Shown: positions 12,425 to 25,189, numbered from the stretch's first letter. The stretch is 64,000 nucleotides of DNA from Alisma plantago-aquatica (GCA_963693085.1 OY856409.1:503831303-503895302), one strand, 5' to 3'. The notes: a model not told the origin generated them from the sequence alone. Program-made: numbers and translations.

Positions 12425-12795
12425 ATGTTTTAATTATTTAGTCTTTAGGTGCTGATCATATCTATCTTTTTAGACTACTTTGTACTAAGACATTTGGGCA
12501 CTGTATCTGAGGCATACTATTGTATCATCTTACTATTTTATCATTGGTTTATGGCTTGTTCGGTGAGGACATGCTTAGTGTTGTAATATTAATCTTATGT
12601 ATAATAACTCTTCGGGTTGACTACATCTTATGAGTTTGTGGTATGTTATCTCATAGTTTGATTATGACATTAGATTGGTTGTTTCTCTGTGCTTCATCTA
12701 TGTTTGGTGTGTGCTTTATGTGGTTGATTGCTTTAGCATGTGCCTGTGCAGAAGACCTATGCTTTTTTAGCTCTTCTACCTCCCTGTCTTTTTGA
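12425..12795 (+). other. Noncoding 3' region of element E
   Basis: AT-rich untranslated sequence between the env-like ORF stop and the first polypurine tract. Nothing else seen. Confidence 0.5.
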
Positions 12796-12798
12796 TAT

Positions 12799-13122
12799 GA
12801 CAAAGGGGGAGAAGTAACCTCAATCATATTGTTTTTATTTCTTATATGACCCTTTTCTTGTCAATTATCTACTTACCATGTGACTTTCTAGAGGACCATA
12901 TAGTATGCATATGTGCTATGGCTATTTGTGGAAATACTAACCATGTAGGCTTAGGTAAGCATGAATTGTGGGGGAGAAATTCACATTGTTCATTCATGTA
13001 TCCCCTTGCAATTCACAAGGTAAACGTTTAACTCTCACATCCTTTCTCAAAGGTAAAGGTTTAATTTTCATATCCTTTTCAATATGTTGAGGAATGGTTT
13101 GTCATTGTTAAGAGGGGGAGGA
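12799..13122 (+). promoter_or_regulatory. Three successive polypurine tracts before the 3' LTR of E
   Basis: AAAGGGGGAGAAG (about 12801), TGGGGGAGAAA (about 12970) and AGAGGGGGAGGA (13111-13122, touching the LTR) are similar purine runs. Polypurine tracts prime plus-strand DNA synthesis. Multiple tracts 3' of pol have been described for Sireviruses, so this supports the lineage call. Only the last abuts TG of the LTR. Confidence 0.75.
13015..13082 (+). repeat. Imperfect tandem repeat near the 3' LTR of E
   Basis: Two units of about 32 bp share AAGGTAAA-GTTTAA and a CATATCCTTT/CACATCCTTT ending. They lie between the second and third polypurine tracts. Confidence 0.6.
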
Positions 13123-13450
13123 TGTTGACCTAAGTGTTATACATTAGCCATATTTTCATAATTACTTAACCATTCCATTCCTATGTATCTAATATGTTTG
13201 TTTGAGATTGATTTCAGGCATTAGGTACATGAAAAGGATCAAATCAATCAAGCCCTATCTCGTTTTAGTTCAAGTCAAAAGCAACACAAATGCATGTTTT
13301 TGGAAAACACTTCAAATCACCTTAGATAATTTTTTAATCATTTGTATTGATGATATGACTAGTAATGAAGATGAGAAAAAAATTAGGGATACTAAATTCA
13401 AATGTTTGATCACTTACAAATCATTTTGTAAAATTCATTATAGGCTGTTC

Positions 13451-13671
13451 ATCGGTCGAGTTACAATCTCGACCTATCCTTAATGGATCTTGAGAATGAT
13501 TTCGATCGATAGAGTTACACATACACAGAAATCCACTGATCCCTCTATAGACCAAAACTAATTTAAATGGACCAGTCGAGTTTCCACCAGGACAAATTTG
13601 ACCGACGGTTTAAATTGTCATTGTTGCATAGTGTGATCGGTCGAGTTATCTTTATTGAAACTCGACCAAAT
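13451..13671. repeat. Palindromic GGTCGAGTT/AACTCGACC motifs in LTR E
   Basis: GGTCGAGTTACAATCTCGACC-like and GGTCGAGTT...AACTCGACC (about 13639-13668) inverted pairs, plus a single AGTCGAGTT near 13573, all upstream of the TATA box. Palindromic repeats in the U3 region have been reported for Sirevirus LTRs; a protein-binding role is inference. Confidence 0.55.
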
Positions 13672-13807
13672 GCACTATACATAAAAAGGCAAAAAAGTGA
13701 TTCTAATCGTTGGGGAGTTGCAAAAGTCAAAATTATATCCATTACAACCCTCAAAATGGCTAGAAAACATTCATACATGTTGCCACACTCTAGTGGACAC
13801 CCTCATC

Positions 13808-13815
13808 TATAAATA
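13808..13815 (+). promoter_or_regulatory. TATA box of the E LTR promoter
   Basis: TATAAATA inside CTATAAATAGGACC, a good plant TATA context, about 690 bp into the LTR and downstream of the palindromic motifs. Transcription would be expected to start roughly 30 bases downstream. Confidence 0.6.
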
Positions 13816-14657
13816 GGACCTCTTGGAGTTCATTCCAAGGTTGCTCCTTCATGATATTCATGTTCCTTGCTACAGTTGAGTGCATCTAGTCCACTTGAGC
13901 CCCTTTATCTCTTGATTACACTTCAATTTGTCACTATGAGTGAGATAGGATCTGTGTGAGAGAGCGACCTCATTGTATGCTTGTAAAGCTCTCACAATTT
14001 CTCCTTTCCCAAGCCCTTTCTCAAAGATCTCGTTGGTGAAACCTTCTCCAAGTGAAGGAGTCCAAGTGAAGGAGAAGGTGCAAGATTCTTCAAGATGTAG
14101 AAGAAGGTGCATGACGCTTCTCTGATTGAAGGAGGAGGACAAGGCATAAGATCCAAGGAGCTGAGTGGGGAAATCCTTCAATGCTGAAGACTCGTTGCAA
14201 GAAGAGAATCTCCTTGGAGAAGGCATCCAACTACCTACAAGCTTGGATAAGACCTTGGTGAGGTAGAAGACTAGCTCTTAGATAGGTAAGACCTTGGTTG
14301 TAAGCTTGTTGGCTCCCTTGACCTCAAAGGGAAGCTGGGTATCCTTGTCCCGGAAAAGGAAGGTCATATGTTGTAACTCTTATAAGTGAATATAATGAGT
14401 AGACGCGGTTAAGAAATCCTAGAGTTTGACCTCTCTAGGTAGTGGATTAACTCTTTCCCAGTTTGGAGAGTGGAACCACTCTAAAACATCTTGTTCAATT
14501 GGTTGCTTCAAATTTTCTCATCCTTTCTATGCATGTTTAGATTGCCATCAAATTCACTATTTGCAATTATTCCCAGTTGAAGCAAATTGAAGGTCTAACT
14601 ATTTTGTGCAAATTTTGAAGCTCTATTCATCCCCATCTAGAGCTCTCTGATCCAACA

Positions 14658-17402
14658 TTGTCCACTCCAAAGGGGGAAAGCAAAGGTGTCTTCCTAGTAC
14701 GCATTACACTCTTTGTGTCTTTTGAGTACATTATAATGACTACTTGCTGACCATTTCAAAGAGGAAACATATGGTGCACACCTTGCTTTATGAGTCTCCC
14801 TGGAGTGTTCTACATGTGATTCATTAACTATTCTATGGTGGGGTATGACCCTCCAAAGTGGGACACATGCTTACTAGGTGACCCACCCACCCTTAATCTT
14901 TGAGATGTGTTAGTCAGGCTGAGGTGGAAAATGAGCCTATATAAGACTGGGGGATAAAAAATGGATGCATGTCTGAGTGACATTGTATTGGCTGAGAGTG
15001 TCAATCGTTTGAGATAGGTAGCTTGTTTAGGAGATTGGAACCATGTTATGGAAATGTCTTATGCCAGGATCCTGGTGACAACATCCAAGAAAAGTCATTC
15101 ACATTGGAACATCCATTGATTAGATGTCAATTTCGGTTGCAATCTTCCTATTGTGGGAGTATATCACCTACATTGCACAATTATGACCTCCACTCATAAG
15201 AGAATATGATAACCTTGATTAATGCATAAAGTGAGTGTAAATTCTAATGATTGTGAAATCATAAGTCAATAATTGATTGTGAATATAATTGGAATTCTTG
15301 TGGATTTTTGGATGTGTTGAGTACTATAATGATTCATTTTTTTATTTGTTGACGTCCCTTGAGATTCTACTCTTGGATCAAAGATGTTCTTATTTTTTCT
15401 ATGACTATGATATGATCTATAGTGCCTTACATTCATATTTGGGTAACTACAAATGCACCCATAGTTCATTGCTTAATATGTTCTTATTTCACATTTTGTT
15501 TGTATATATTGGTCAAATTCATAAATAGTTTTTATTGAATTGTCACAAATCTAAATCCATAGAAAACCAATCGAACAGACCATGAAAGGAATGTCAAAAG
15601 TCCTCCCCTCTCAAGATGAGTTTTGGAGCATGGTTGGTTAATTGACCCATTATGAGGGTTGAAGTCTTGAGTCCAGGTAACAACCATTTTTGGTCATATG
15701 TGTTCAATTGATGACACTAGATATATATTGTCATTTGGTTATAATTATACTCATGAAAGGAGTACAATTGATCCATCTAGACATATGTTCCTCATACGAT
15801 TAAGATGTTGGTATATGGTTATCACTATAAGACTTAGTTGGTGGTGCTTGTCATGCAACAAGGCTTCAAAGAATGATGGGTTTGCTTACATGTGTATGGT
15901 TTGAAATTCATTCCTTATGAAATATGACTTCAAATTGAGTTGATAATCACAATGAGGCTTAACTAAGGTCAAAATTAGGGGCCACGTCTAAGTTTGGATC
16001 CAAGCCATTCTAGAACATGCATATGTGAAATGCCTTATGATGATAAGAATCTATGATTAGGGCCTTAAAATTCAGCCCAATAGGAGGTCATATGCCAAGT
16101 GTCTTAGAGTTTCCATGTGTTTTCAAGATACATCCCAACACTTGTAAACTACTTGCAACACCTGTGTCCATGTTTACTTGCTAAAATTGTTTTTATTATG
16201 TTAATCTCTTTAATTAAGTTTATGCAATGTTTTGTCATATTCTGACATGACAAATGATGATGTTTATGCTTATGTAAGAAATCATATGTTCAATAAATAT
16301 GTAAAGGTCTTAATTGAATCAAATAATTAATTGGATCTTGAGTTTTTAATAGGATCCAAGTTGATAAAACTGAAACTGAGATAGAGTTTGAGCTTTGTGA
16401 GTGAAACCCTAAGTGATTATAAGTTAATAAAATTGTGAGTATGTGATGAACCCTAACGCGATAATCATATATGCATCTATTTTCTAATATGATGCTCTGT
16501 GCATAAAGATCTTAGGGTTTGCATGGGCTGATGTATAAGTACACATCCATGGGGTAGTTTGATGCATGTATGTGTGTTAAAGAGTGAGTTGGAATACATG
16601 AGTTGGAGTTGTTGTATATGAGTTTGATGGCTCCCATCCCCTTTGTACTTGGTTGAATTAAGATTTTAATCAACCATGTTGGTGAGTGAAGACCAATGTG
16701 TATGCTGGATGAGAGTCAACTGAGCTAATGTTGCTGATGAATCTTGGAACCATGTGCATGGCCTAGTTCATTGGTAAATGGACCAAAATAGTGTGAGATA
16801 AATACGACAGCTTGATGGGAGTTCTTTCCTTGAGCATGTTGAACTCGAAACAAGTTAACAAAATTTGATTGCATTGCTTACCAAGGCAGCTGCTATGAGA
16901 TACATTGATGAGATGATGAAGAACTCAAGTTCAATGATGGGATCTTGGCTAGATTCCTTTGAATCTGGGCTTGATTTAGGGTTCATAACCCATATTGATG
17001 TTTGATAATAGAGAGAGCATTATGATTTTCCAGTTAGGATTCATAAAATTATCCATATTCATATGATTTTCCTAATATTGATGAGTTAGAAGATTCCAAG
17101 ATCAATGAAATGTGGTTTTTGAGCTAGCCAAGTGAATCTCAGTTAGTTTGGTCTATGTGGACTAGATTGGAAATGGATGCTATAACTCAATTGTTATATG
17201 TGGCAATCGGCTTCCATCGAACAATAGAATCAATTCATGTTGGATTCTCCAAATCTTGTCAGATCCATTTCTTGTGTCTTATTTAGTTGAGATGATGGGC
17301 ACATCGATCTACTTGGGATATAAATATCCATGGACCCCCATTTGTTTTGGGTTAATACCCTTTTCATCCTATGTAAGGTGCTGGAGATTAGAGGAGCAAT
17401 GG
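14658..17402. other. Unassigned AT-rich sequence
   Basis: No protein motif, LTR border, TIR or tandem repeat recognised on either strand. Short ORFs (15289-15528, 15698-15904) have no recognisable content. A TATATAAG at about 14939 could be a TATA box of a decayed LTR, but nothing confirms it. Confidence 0.4.
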
Positions 17403-19337
17403 TGTAACAACCCTCAATTTTAAGCATCCCTTAATTAAGAGAGACCCAGAATATAAGGACCGAAACCTAATTTTGCACGACCAGATTTAACAAATAATAA
17501 ATAATAGTATATATTTTCACTAATTGAACTTGAATGAATACACATACTTGAGTTATTCTCTCTAAAGGAGTTACATGAATATTTTGACATGATAAGTAAC
17601 ATATATTAAGAGGAATTACTACATCTATATACTCCTCCTTGGCATTGATTTAACATCTTCATTATCTTTCATTTTTATCTTCATGTCCTTATGTCATGTG
17701 TATCAACTACCTAAAATGCTGACAAACAAAACATGCCCATCATATTTCTATACTGGTACATGGATTCATCTAAAACATCACATGTACATATATATTCAAC
17801 AATAATTTAATGGCACATATGAACTTGTATTTTCATAAGATATTCTAACCCTATTCTTAGTATGATATCTAGGGTGTAATCATTATACCTCCATGGACTT
17901 ATGTCTATTTCCCCTTTATACATGTACCCTAGGGTTCGGAATATCATAGTTTACTTATATGATACTCATAGTGGCATTATAGTTGAACATTAATGAAATA
18001 AACATTGTACAGATTATTTCATTCAAACTTTGATAAGCAAACCTCAAAATTCAATAATGTGATTATTCATATTTTAACCACATAACTTTGTCATGCAAGA
18101 GACACATAGTGGTACTTCAAGTGTAGTTTATGCGATCCAATCATCCAATCAATCATAATCAATCAAAATTATCTTCATGTATGTATAAACCCTAAAGTGT
18201 CACTATAGTATTATTCAGACTAAACCTATTTATGTCCTAATCTAGGTTTTAGGATTGTCTTGGATTTGAAATAGGAATAAGGGTGCCAAATCCTAATTAC
18301 ATTTCATCATGATTCATCTGGGTTATAAACCCTAATTATACATTATGTCAAGCACTAAGTCATTAGATTAATCATATCAACTCATTACTAGAAAGTACAT
18401 CAGATAGCATGGATTCGAATCATAAGAAGTTATAAGCATTGGTTTAATAACATTAATTCCGCATGTATATGATTCTTGACTTAGAAATCCTAAAAATCAT
18501 TATTGTACTACTAACTCATAAACATCATTAATTTCCATTAGCATTTAGTAGGATAAGGTAATATCTTAGGATCAATGCACTTAACAAGCTTAGTATCCTA
18601 ATTACCCAAATTAGGGTTTGCATGAACATATTATTACACATATGCATCGATGCACTTTTATCCATAACATCCTACTAATATATTTTATTATCTTAAATAT
18701 TAATAACGTAAATCTAGATTAAGTTTGATCATAGATAATCACAAAGTAATCATTTCTAACATCCTAATCATTATAATTAAGGTTTAAATGTAATCATTTT
18801 ATACATGCATTAATACTAACTTTTGAACTAGGATTAGAATCATGATTTAAAAGTATTTTATTTGAAATATACCATTTTTTGAGCAGAATGACATATAACA
18901 TGAGTATATTCCGACCTAATAATATTTAATTATAATTAAAGCAATATTAACACTAACTAGACAATGTGGAAATTCCACATTTACAATCTAACTTTCTTAT
19001 TATCTAACCTGACCAACTAGGGACCATGGAAAATGATGTCACTACCACAAGACACTGTGATTTGGATTATTAGGCACACATAGTCTTTTCAATCAAAGAC
19101 TACACGCCTTTGTCTTCCTTGTGGGAGGACCAAGCGCCATGAGGGGGTGGATGGGTTGACCTTGCAACCTATGGGTTCTAGAGGACTGGAGGAGGTCAGA
19201 ACATCCTCAACATCCATCATGAAATGTGGACCAACCATAATAGGGTTGAGGGTGGTAGGAGTTGAGGGGAAACAAGGTCATATGTGAAGCTTCTTCAAGT
19301 AGGTTACCATGGAATCAAAATTGTATGTTAGGGAAAA
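17403..19337 (-). repeat. Element B 3' LTR, distal (U5-side) part
   Basis: Minus-sense end is ...GGTTGTTACA at 17403. It matches 44133-44569 and 49373-49430 of the 5' LTR. Ends at 19337 where element A begins, with GAAAA as the duplicated target (19333-19337 and 38130-38134). Confidence 0.8.
19333..19337. other. Left target-site duplication of element A (GAAAA)
   Basis: GAAAA here and at 38130-38134 directly flank the TG...CA ends of element A. Five-base duplications are standard for LTR retrotransposon integrases. Confidence 0.92.
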
Positions 19338-22299
19338 TGTGGCATCCAACTTATAAAACACAAGATTAATTAAGCGGAAGTGAATAATTTGCAGTAGATT
19401 ACTGAAAATCAATAAAAATTAAAACTTTTAGCAAAGAGATCCAAACATAGGAAACTCTTCCACTAAGAACCAAAGTATAATATTTACATTCTGATCCACT
19501 AGTACACAATGTGTACTATCTTTTCTCGAGGATTACAACATCAGCTGCCCTATAACATTATATATAGACAACATAAAATATCAAGGCATCAAAAAAAATC
19601 TCAGATCGATTCATTTAAAACACTGACTACTAACTCCGAGGACCTGAGAGTATAGAGACGACACATAGGACTACTATCTATACAAAACTTGGCAGCCAAT
19701 GCCTCCACCTGAGTCATGACTGCTGTCTTTGATACTGTTGTAGCATTTCCCTTGCTATAGGGTTCCTGCTTCTTCTTCTGCGTTTACCTAAAAACATTGG
19801 ATCCCACAGGGGTGAGACAATTGTAAATTGCCCCAGTGGAAAATATAACTCTCTTCCAAAACATTGTTATAGCAGTTTACTATAATTAAAACTAAACATG
19901 AGTGCTTATAAATTAACAACAACATTAATCATTGAATAAATAGAGTAAGGTAATATCTTTTCCTAAGGAGAGCATTGTATCTACTCATGGTAGATTCATA
20001 ATTCACATATCTACTTGCATTGAATGTAAAGAGATATGAATAACATTTATCGACTAGGGATGCACAAAAGAAATATAACATCAGCCAATGAATTTCTTTA
20101 TTCAATCCTTAAGCAAACATGCTATACGGCTGATTACATTTTACAATCACATTTATGCCCTGAGGAGATGAGGTATACCGCTCATACTCCAACCGACCAT
20201 TGCGAAGTTGAAATCGGTACCATACAAGGTCAAAGGTAGAGCTGGCTGCTAAGAACTCCCATAACTCGGTCAGCGCGAGATCACATGCAGGACATCTTGT
20301 GTCTCTGCTATATATATATAGCTTTCCACGGTATACTGGCAACTTTGCTATTAGAGTTACAATGGCGTGCTGCACTCTCTTCGTGATCATGAGATTTCAT
20401 GTTTATCTCCATCGATCTGACATTAACATTATTGGGAGATGTGTACTGCATTTATCCCAATCTTCAGGAGATTCGTGATACATCCAACTCGGTGCAAGTA
20501 ATGAAAGATTGAGAGGTTTGTTATTTACCTTTCCTCAATTCCCTCATTAGGACGTCAGGATATATTCGCCCATTACCCCCACATATTCAAAATATGCATT
20601 CCGGGTTTTGCCACGGAGCACCCGTTTCACCATCACCTATTGCTGACGATGATGGATCTATGGTCAGTGATCTACATGATATGATTTCACTTAATTAGTT
20701 AAGTACATTAGCATATTCTTTTAGCATCAGTCAAGTTCTCAAACATAACTTATTCAGACAAATGCTATAAGGAAACATGTACTATTTTCACCAATCACTT
20801 TCTCAGTCCTTATAGGACATTGGGATCTCAGTCCCTCATTTCATTTCCTTTGGAAGTTCACATCCCTCAACTACATCATTATCATACTTATCAACTTTGG
20901 GTATTTATACCCTCAATTCATCACTATCACTGTTACCACTTGTTAGGTAACCATTACCTCCAGGTCCTCAGACCGAGGTATGCATAATACTTGTTACACA
21001 AGTATCTCACATGGCTCTCAAAGCCTATTAAATGTTTTTCCACCCTTCACTAGGCAACAACTTACACATGTAACTCATAAGGTTCATGCACATTTTGTTA
21101 CTTTTACTAAGCAACAACAACATTAGGGACATAAGGCCATACAACATGTTTATTATATGAAGGTCATAGCTCATATATGGCTATGTTCATCATCTCATGA
21201 TGTCTACATGATTAATAGACATGATAACACTCATGTAAGTCATTTGTCACATCATATGAAACATTAGTAACACCACCATCCTTTATTAGGATTAGGGTTA
21301 TCTATCAATTAGGGCGTTTCATTCCCTTTACCCAAAATTAGGGTTAGGGTTTCCCATCATGCTTTAATTAGGGTTCCATGGTCACATTATTAGTTCAACC
21401 CTAATGTATTGCTCCACACCTCTGGGAGTATTTAAAGATATCATAAGTATTGGCTTATGATCAATATTCTCATCATATATCATTAATGATTATCAATTCA
21501 AGGCATGAGTTCATTTCTCATCCTTGTCATGGTATCATTACATCACACTCATTGATTTGGCTTAGTCCCATTCTCAAGGTTTATTAATCAACATTTATCA
21601 AAGTACATTGAGTTCATTACAACTTTATTGTAACAATTATATATATTACACACTCCATTTGTTTCTTATCCAAGGATATTGGATTAGAGGTTCATCAAGG
21701 AATGTCTACCCTGAAATGCTGAACGTAATATCTATCATGTCATAATGTATCACTTTCTTCTCATTTACATCTTACTTAAATAGATCAACTAACCTTGTAT
21801 TAAGGTATTTCCCTCTTATTACTTTATCCTCTAACTTGTCACTTTCTTCATATGGTGTATATATTTTACTTATTGGAATTGTCCAACTATATTTAATGAT
21901 ATGGACTTATCCAATGGTTAGGCATTGTTGATATAGAATAAATCATTATCAACCACTTTAGGTATCTCAACCCATAGGATGTTATTCACTCCATTGTATA
22001 ATATTGTATACATCACTCCTAAGAGTTTCATATCCTTATCTTTGTAAGATGTATAGGATTGTTACACATACATGAAATTAGATATATAATGATCTAGGCA
22101 TCATCTTGTCCTTTAGACCCTTATTCATTAGGGTATCAACACTATCATTCATGTAGTTCATCAACTTTACCCTTCATGGTTATAACATCCTCATCTTACT
22201 TGATTATAAATACCACTTCCTACTCTAATATGTTGGGCATTATACCATGACTATGGTTGCACATATCACTATATGGAAACATCCTGGATTTAAGTCTCA

Positions 22300-22790
22300 C
22301 TTCACATCATTCTTCAGGGTTTCTATAATATTACTCTTAATTTGGGTTTCACATAACATTACCCTAGATTAAGGTTTCTCATAACATTAATCTTAATTAA
22401 GGATTATCATAACATTACCCTCAATTAGGATTTATCATGGATTCACCCTCAATTAGGGTTTATATTCAATGACCCATGATTAGGGTTTACTATTCACATC
22501 ACTTCACCCTAGATTAGGGTTTATTACCAACATTCCATATTTAAGGTTTACTATTCACGTTACATCACCCTAGAATAGGGTTTATTACCAAAAACCCATA
22601 ATTAGGTTTTACTATTCACCCCAAGTAGGAGTGATCGTCAAAGTACTTTGAATTAAGGTTTGTCATGTCATCACTATGAATTAGGATCATACCATCATCA
22701 TGTATTGGGATTACTTCCATTTATTCCCTCAGTTAGGGTTATGATTCATTATCCTTCATAATTAGGGTTTCATGATCTCACTATCATGGA
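22300..22790. repeat. Telobox-like motif cluster in A 3' LTR
   Basis: Repeated A/G-ATTAGGGTTT and near variants (for example about 22436, 22478, 22510, 22760) occur every 25-50 bases, separated by TCATAACATTACC or TACTATTCACATCAC-like spacers. TTAGGGTTT is the complement of the plant telobox AAACCCTAA. Further single copies occur through the LTR (about 25570, 25706, 26122, 26362, 26552, 27871, 28563). They are not head-to-tail telomere repeats. Confidence 0.75.
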
Positions 22791-22996
22791 TCATACCCTA
22801 ATTAGACATTTATCTATAATAGAAGTCCATTACATGATTAACATTCATGTAGGAAGTCCTTTCTCTCTCATCCTCTATAAGATGATGTTTACTTCAGCCT
22901 TGATTAGGCTAAGTCAACTCAATCTTGAAGAAGATTTGACATCATGGGTTATGTCATCATCACCATGATCATTAATGCTTGATTATTTAAAGGTTA

Positions 22997-23012
22997 CTAA
23001 TCACCCTATCTT
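22997..23012. other. Left target duplication of the 23-25 kb insertion
   Basis: CTAATCACCCTATCTT here and CTAATCATCCTATCTT at 25068-25083 (one mismatch). The uninterrupted site is in the right LTR near 35030-35045. The length of 16 bp is typical for LINE-type insertion. Confidence 0.9.
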
Positions 23013-25067
23013 TTTTGGTCAGCGAAAATCCTGTTACTATTATGATATACCAAAACTTTAGGTACAAGAAACTGCACCCCCTAGTCCTCTGAGAGGATTA
23101 CCAAACATAGCAAAATAATACTACCGGTCTTGCGCAAAAGACCCATTCTGATAGAGGAATACTCCGCTAAAGAACAAACATCAAAAGCAGTTCATACAAG
23201 AATAAGCAAATATTTCTAAAACCTACTCTGATGAGGAGCTCCACTAACAATACACCCACCCACAAAGAGTGCAGACTCATCATCATAGGTTGGAGAGTAT
23301 CAGCCAAAACAAGTACTCGATCCTTTAATGGAGTTCAGAGGCAAAGACTCATCTAACTTCATCAACTACCTCAACTTAATCGTTGGTGGCCCCTTCCTGT
23401 GATCCTGGCAGTTCAACAAGAGAGCTTTGATATCTGAATCAGCTATGTCGATAACCAAGAGAAGAATCTAGGAACTCCCTTCACACATGAACTATCCACA
23501 CTCACAAAAATAGTGGAAGAAAAAAACCAGAAAATAGCTCCCAGCCATCGAACAACAGAAAGAGAAAACTCTACATCAATTTCCACTCAAACCAGGTACC
23601 AGGAAATAAGAAGGAAGGATGGAAGTCATCCATCTTTCCTCCTCGCAGAATCTTCTATTTGTAGAGAAGCAACCCGTCGAGCACCTGAGGGGTGTCCTTT
23701 AACGCAGCAGCAAAGGCTAATAGGGAATTGCCGAGCAGGTCAGAGGAACCACCCAGAGAGAGCCCAACAGTCGAGCATCATGGGCAACAATTTACACTAT
23801 ACATCAACTGACTAAAGGCTCTGTTATCGGTCAGTCCCCGTGGAGGGGACCAAAGCATCCACAAAGGAAGACCATCACAGCAAGATTAACAGCAGAGGGG
23901 CCACGACGCAGCCTGATCTATTGTTCTCATCAACTTATCATCGAACACCTAAAGTGTCCCAGCTAGCAACAGCAGAGAATGCCAGAGAAGAGAAGAATAA
24001 GGCGGTGTTGCACATCTTCATCTCAGTCTGCCCTCCTAAACCCAACGGCCGGAGAGGACGAGCCATCATAGGTGAAGGCGTTCAGGCCCGCTGATGTGCC
24101 GCCAACGCCAGGGTCGTCTACTGCGGGGAATGGCGGTGAGGATTGTGATGCCGACGATGAGGAACAGCAGCAGCAACACCACCAACAGATGCAACACCAA
24201 CGGTTGATTACCCCCATAATGCTGTGTCAACGACATCGGGGACGGATGTAGCCGCAACTATTTCTACGCCGACGCCGTACGACAACACGAACCACACTCC
24301 CGCAGGCCTGCTCTCCCCGCCGCACTGGCCGGAGTGGTGGACTCGGCGTCAAGGCAGCACTCTAACGAGGAGCCCGAAGGGAGTCCATGGTGTGCCAGCC
24401 CAAGCGACCCAGGCAGCGTCGAGGGACTTGACCTGGACGGATCTGCCGCGAACGGGTTCGGCTGAAGCATGCCATTAAGGCCAGCTGTGGGATTACATGG
24501 ATGACAACTACGCCATCGGGACCTATGACTCCCTGATCGGGAAGTGGGCGCGGCTGCAACGAGGCACGACATGGCGACCAGACCGCAGCCGCAGAGTCAC
24601 GCCGCCTCAGCGTAGCACACCCATCTCTAGATCTATCCAGCGCCACCTAGGATGGCCATCACTCAGAGACGGAAGGGAGGTGCTGGCGATGGTGGGGAAA
24701 GCCCACCACACCTACGTGATGGAGTACTCCACAAACCGGATCAGCTAGGAGCGGCTCTCTCCAGCCATCTCACTTGAACGACATGGAGTCGTCTAGACGA
24801 AATGCCAACTCCGACCCTGACGATGAGGTTCGTGGCGCAACTTCATCTCCTCACCAGTTTTCACAACTGAGACTACTATAAAGTCCCACCAGCACCCTAA
24901 CTCCAGAGAACCACCACAACCCTCAACCGTAAGCAACCCCCAGCCCTGTTGGAGGCCAGGGGGAGGGTCGCGCAGAAGAGTTGAACCCTCCCCCCAGCGG
25001 CAGCTGCCGGGAAGGGGTTAGAGAGAAGACGGACTGGAACCCTAGAGAGAGAAGGCAGCAATCCCTC
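23013..25067 (-). mobile_element. GC-rich retroposed element, probably a non-autonomous or rearranged LINE
   Basis: Present in the left A LTR and absent from the right one. Flanked by 16-bp target duplications, with a T-run at the left border, so on the minus strand it ends in an A-tail (...GCTGACCAAAAAA). The minus-sense 5' half (about 25067-24000) is GC-rich, in sharp contrast to its surroundings, and the 3' few hundred bases look like a plant LINE 3' UTR. I found no RT, endonuclease or zinc-knuckle motif. Short open frames (24264-24572 and 24362-24646, minus) overlap each other and are not recognisable. It could be a LINE deleted for ORF2, or a retroposed noncoding transcript. Insertion mechanism is secure; family is not. 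Confidence 0.75.
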
Positions 25068-25083
25068 CTAATCATCCTATCTT
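25068..25083. other. Right target duplication of the 23-25 kb insertion
   Basis: CTAATCATCCTATCTT, partner of 22997-23012. Confidence 0.9.
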
Positions 25084-25189
25084 ATTAGGATACAAACACT
25101 ATAATCATATTTGATTACATCATGTATTAGTCAATTGATCAACTTGTCCTTTGACCTCTTTAAGTACTCATGCAGTTTTGGTTGATTAT

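Larger units (their letters stand above)
4952..14657 (+). mobile_element. Sirevirus-like Ty1/copia retrotransposon E, 5' truncated and interrupted
   Basis: Element order is end of gag and protease (4952-5455), post-integrase linker and RT (5470-6840), RNase H (6841-7350), a noncoding spacer, an env-like 3' ORF (10967-12424), three polypurine tracts, and a 3' LTR (13123-14657). This order, the extra ORF 3' of pol and the multiple polypurine tracts fit Sireviruses (plant Ty1/copia, SIRE/Maximus lineage). The 5' LTR and most of gag are missing because LTR D abuts at 4951. Element C is inserted between pol and the env-like ORF. All coding parts carry stops or frameshifts. Confidence 0.85.
13123..14657 (+). 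repeat. 3' LTR of element E (1.5 kb)
   Basis: Starts TGTTGACC directly after a polypurine tract and ends GATCCAACA, preceded by a TTCATCCCCATCTAGAGC stretch of the kind that closes many copia LTRs. Contains a TATA box (13808) and hairpin-forming GGTCGAG/CTCGACC motifs upstream of it. No primer site follows 14657, so this is the 3' LTR. No 5' LTR is in the window for comparison. Confidence 0.75.

Noticed and set aside
13870..14226. 118-residue minus-strand ORF in the E LTR
   Set aside because: Lies within the LTR downstream of its TATA box on the opposite strand, with no recognisable motif; taken as chance.
20036..20239. A conserved small gene (67 codons, also at 32075-32278)
   Set aside because: The two copies are the same position of the two LTRs, so their similarity says nothing about coding; no motif is present.
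22300..22790. Interstitial telomere repeat
   Set aside because: TTTAGGG units are not head-to-tail; single TTAGGGTTT words are spaced by other sequence and are shared by both LTRs.
24264..24646. Host gene exon in the GC-rich block
   Set aside because: Open frames occur on both strands and overlap, as expected from high GC; the block has a LINE-type A-tail and target duplications.
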